From NCBI GenBank assembly GCA_035235625.1, contig CP141143.1, positions 788,501 through 852,500 of the forward strand: DNA of 64,000 nt. The letters are read 5' to 3'. Positions 62,801-64,000 of the stretch are shown here, piece by piece. How positions within the stretch are numbered: position 1 is the stretch's first letter; every line of letters begins with the position of its first letter. Both the position numbers and the translations under genes were made by a program. The stretch comes from Saururus chinensis. Taxonomy: Eukaryota > Streptophyta > Magnoliopsida > Piperales > Saururaceae. The notes below the pieces were generated by a model, which saw only the letters and a list, made by a program, of their open reading frames with translations, did no database searches and was not told the DNA's origin.

Positions 62801-64000
62801 ATTTTTGGACTTGAAGTAGCTAATGTGAGTAGAGACATGAAAACTAAATTACTGTTTCATATTGATATGGCAGGGCTCGATCATTGGCGCACTACTATGG
62901 CAAAAACTGTTATTGGACTTTTCCTAGAGTATGGGTCGTGACATAAACAAATTAAGTTCAGACTTGTTAAATGTTCGGTTCAATGCTCAACATGCATTTT
63001 ATAAAGCAACAACCCAATTTTTGACATGCTAAGTCAAATTTGACATATAAAAATGGATTATGCAACCACGGAAATATTCGACAAATAAATATGTAATAAT
63101 CACTTAAAATGAAAATTACGATATGCATATTGAGATTCCATACAGAAAAACAAATGATAATTTGTCCCAATCATAAAGATCAATTTCACGCATGCTTGGG
63201 AAATCAAAGTAAGAAATTAACTACCTACACACATATATAACCATGTAAGTTGAAACCAGATTAACGAGTAAGACCTGCTGAAATAAAACACCATATAATA
63301 TTGCTATTCACAGGCCTGAAGCAACAAGCTAAGGAGAAGAAAGGCCAAAGCAAAGACAAAGAATAGATTTATTGTTGGGTGAGATCTTGCCAACGGCAAG
63401 TCAATTCAATCAAGATCTTGCGAGATCTCATCCAAAGGGCAAACCATGCTTACTAGGGCATCCCTTGGTGGTCTTAGAGTATCCCTATACCTTCACAACC
63501 TACATTCTTTAAGCTTCTTCCGTGAAGAATGTAAATAAATGAATTAATAATCGTCCTATGAATTCTCCCATGCAGGTAACACAGCATGAAGTCACAAAAA
63601 CAAACAATATTGGTATTGCATATTGTAATGACTAATGCAGAAGAAGGATCAAAGAAGAAAATTCTTACCAGGATTAGGGAAAAATTTTCTGCAATCCTTT
63701 TGGCTCGGCAGGAAGAGACCGTTCTGGGGATTGAACATCGCCTGACATACCAAATAAAACCATTCCCGCAAAACGCCGGGACCCGTTGCTTCCTCATTCT
63801 TGAATTCTACAAAAAGCCCACCTTGCAGAAACTCGGTTTCAGCCCTGCGAATGTACTCAAAGGACTCTAGTAGCAATTGGTTCCTGTCAATGAGCATCTC
63901 GTACAGATCCTCAAACTCGTCTCGGATGTCCGGGAACAACATTAAGACTAAATGTCTTCTCGCGGCAAAATCCGTCACATCCTTGCGATGAAGAAGCCAA
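53892..64000 (-). CDS. UPL5: HECT-type E3 ubiquitin ligase, UPL5-like, 3' part (5' end beyond window)
   Basis: Three minus-strand coding exons are visible: 64000-63669 (continues beyond the window), 56065-55476 and 54155-53892 with the stop. Phases agree and all splice sites are GT-AG. The first exon holds FKNEEATGPGVLREWFYLV, the start of the HECT N-lobe. The second carries ALMHRVQVGIMFDRVFFLQL and an AHTEYNGYEW block. The third has the C-lobe with LPSSHTCFYRLC, where Cys (codon 53997-53999) is the ubiquitin thioester residue, and ends SFGTW. The order and sequence match the C-terminus of Arabidopsis UPL5 (about 870 aa, N-terminal ubiquitin-like domain), known to target WRKY53 in leaf senescence. 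The 7.6 kb intron 56066-63668 contains a LINE and a copy-specific insert, so correct splicing across it is needed. UPL5 converges with GDPDL. Confidence 0.92.
57075..57719. other. Right-copy-specific sequence in the UPL5 intron
   Basis: About 645 bp without a counterpart in the left copy, which has about 410 different bases there. The part from 57340 has a GGGCCTTTGGGCC palindrome, a TCTATTTATCCCTCAGCAGC TATA-like stretch and pyrimidine-rich leader-like sequence, reminiscent of an LTR fragment, but no LTR ends were found. Confidence 0.4.
57900..60722 (+). mobile_element. RTE-clade LINE in the UPL5 intron, right copy
   Basis: Endonuclease start at 58095-58157 (RVATWNIGNLKGKVMEL), reverse transcriptase blocks at 59289-59700 and the RTE tail at 60379-60560 (MCGTTKRDRIRNEY, then WYRHVQRRPIDVPVRR). 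Stops and frameshifts occur throughout, so it is inactive. It lies antisense to UPL5. The uninterrupted sequence at about 58568 is the empty site for the solo LTR of the left copy. A 174 bp segment is tandemly repeated at about 59390-59690. The 5' end is approximate. Confidence 0.82.
59390..59690. repeat. 174 bp tandem duplication inside the right-copy LINE
   Basis: CTAAGACATAATGGAATTCT at 59403 recurs at 59577, followed by the same RT-coding block up to TCAAAGAAGTGGA. The left-copy LINE has only one unit (about 39680), so this arose after the segmental duplication. Confidence 0.85.
60723..63668. other. UPL5 intron, part upstream of the LINE
   Basis: Unique AT-rich intron sequence without a recognised gene on either strand. 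A plus-strand open stretch at about 62650-62941 encodes a non-repetitive peptide (it includes KSWMNRNAELERD and LLFHIDMAGLDHWR) that I do not recognise. It could be a fragment of an inserted gene or chance. Confidence 0.55.

Noticed and set aside
1-64000. tRNA, rRNA or organellar inserts
   Set aside because: None was recognised by eye; a covariance-model search was not possible, so short tRNA genes cannot be fully excluded.

Overview
This is nuclear DNA from a flowering plant. The two recognisable genes have GT-AG introns. They are a GPI-anchored glycerophosphodiester phosphodiesterase-like protein (SHV3/GDPDL family) and a HECT ubiquitin ligase of the UPL5 type. The rest is mostly nested plant transposons. 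The sequence does not identify the species. No bacterial, organellar or viral genes and no CRISPR array were seen.

Layout. (1) Bases 1-19999 are a transposon nest without a credible host gene. It starts with a non-autonomous DNA transposon (1-about 4363) that carries an inverted-terminal-repeat element and a 2.0 kb solo LTR with a perfect CCATG target duplication. Next comes a diverged LTR of the same family (4707-10801), split by a 4.9 kb coding-free LTR-like element (5323-10228). Pieces of two related LTRs follow (10802-11414 and 11415-19898). The second is split by an inverted copy of the 4.9 kb element (14930-19641). (2) Bases 20000-40854 and 41071-60722 are two head-to-tail copies of one segment of about 20 kb, joined by a 216 bp spacer. 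Each holds an intact nine-exon GDPDL gene on the + strand, then the last two exons of UPL5 on the - strand (the genes converge), then a decayed RTE-clade LINE lying in a UPL5 intron. (3) Bases 60723-64000 continue the UPL5 intron and reach the next upstream UPL5 coding exon, which runs off the window. Only the right-hand UPL5 copy is therefore connected to an upstream part. The left copy (31932-34106) is a headless duplicate.

History. The LINE is in both copies, so it predates the duplication. A 2.67 kb solo LTR (36170-38835) interrupts the LINE only in the left copy. A 0.9 kb hAT-type element (42610-43527) is only in the right copy. A 174 bp internal duplication is only in the right-copy LINE. 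Similarity between the copies is patchy: the GDPDL leader and the exon 6-8 region are almost identical, while GDPDL exons 2-4 and the far upstream region carry many more differences. This suggests gene conversion or uneven selection.

Function. The GDPDL proteins (771 and 777 aa) are predicted to be secreted, GPI-anchored cell-wall proteins with two GDPD-like domains. UPL5 ubiquitinates target proteins through a HECT cysteine, which is visible here. The two genes have no known shared pathway. Their proximity looks positional, and the main biological interest is the partial tandem duplication and the structured, minisatellite-rich LTRs around it.
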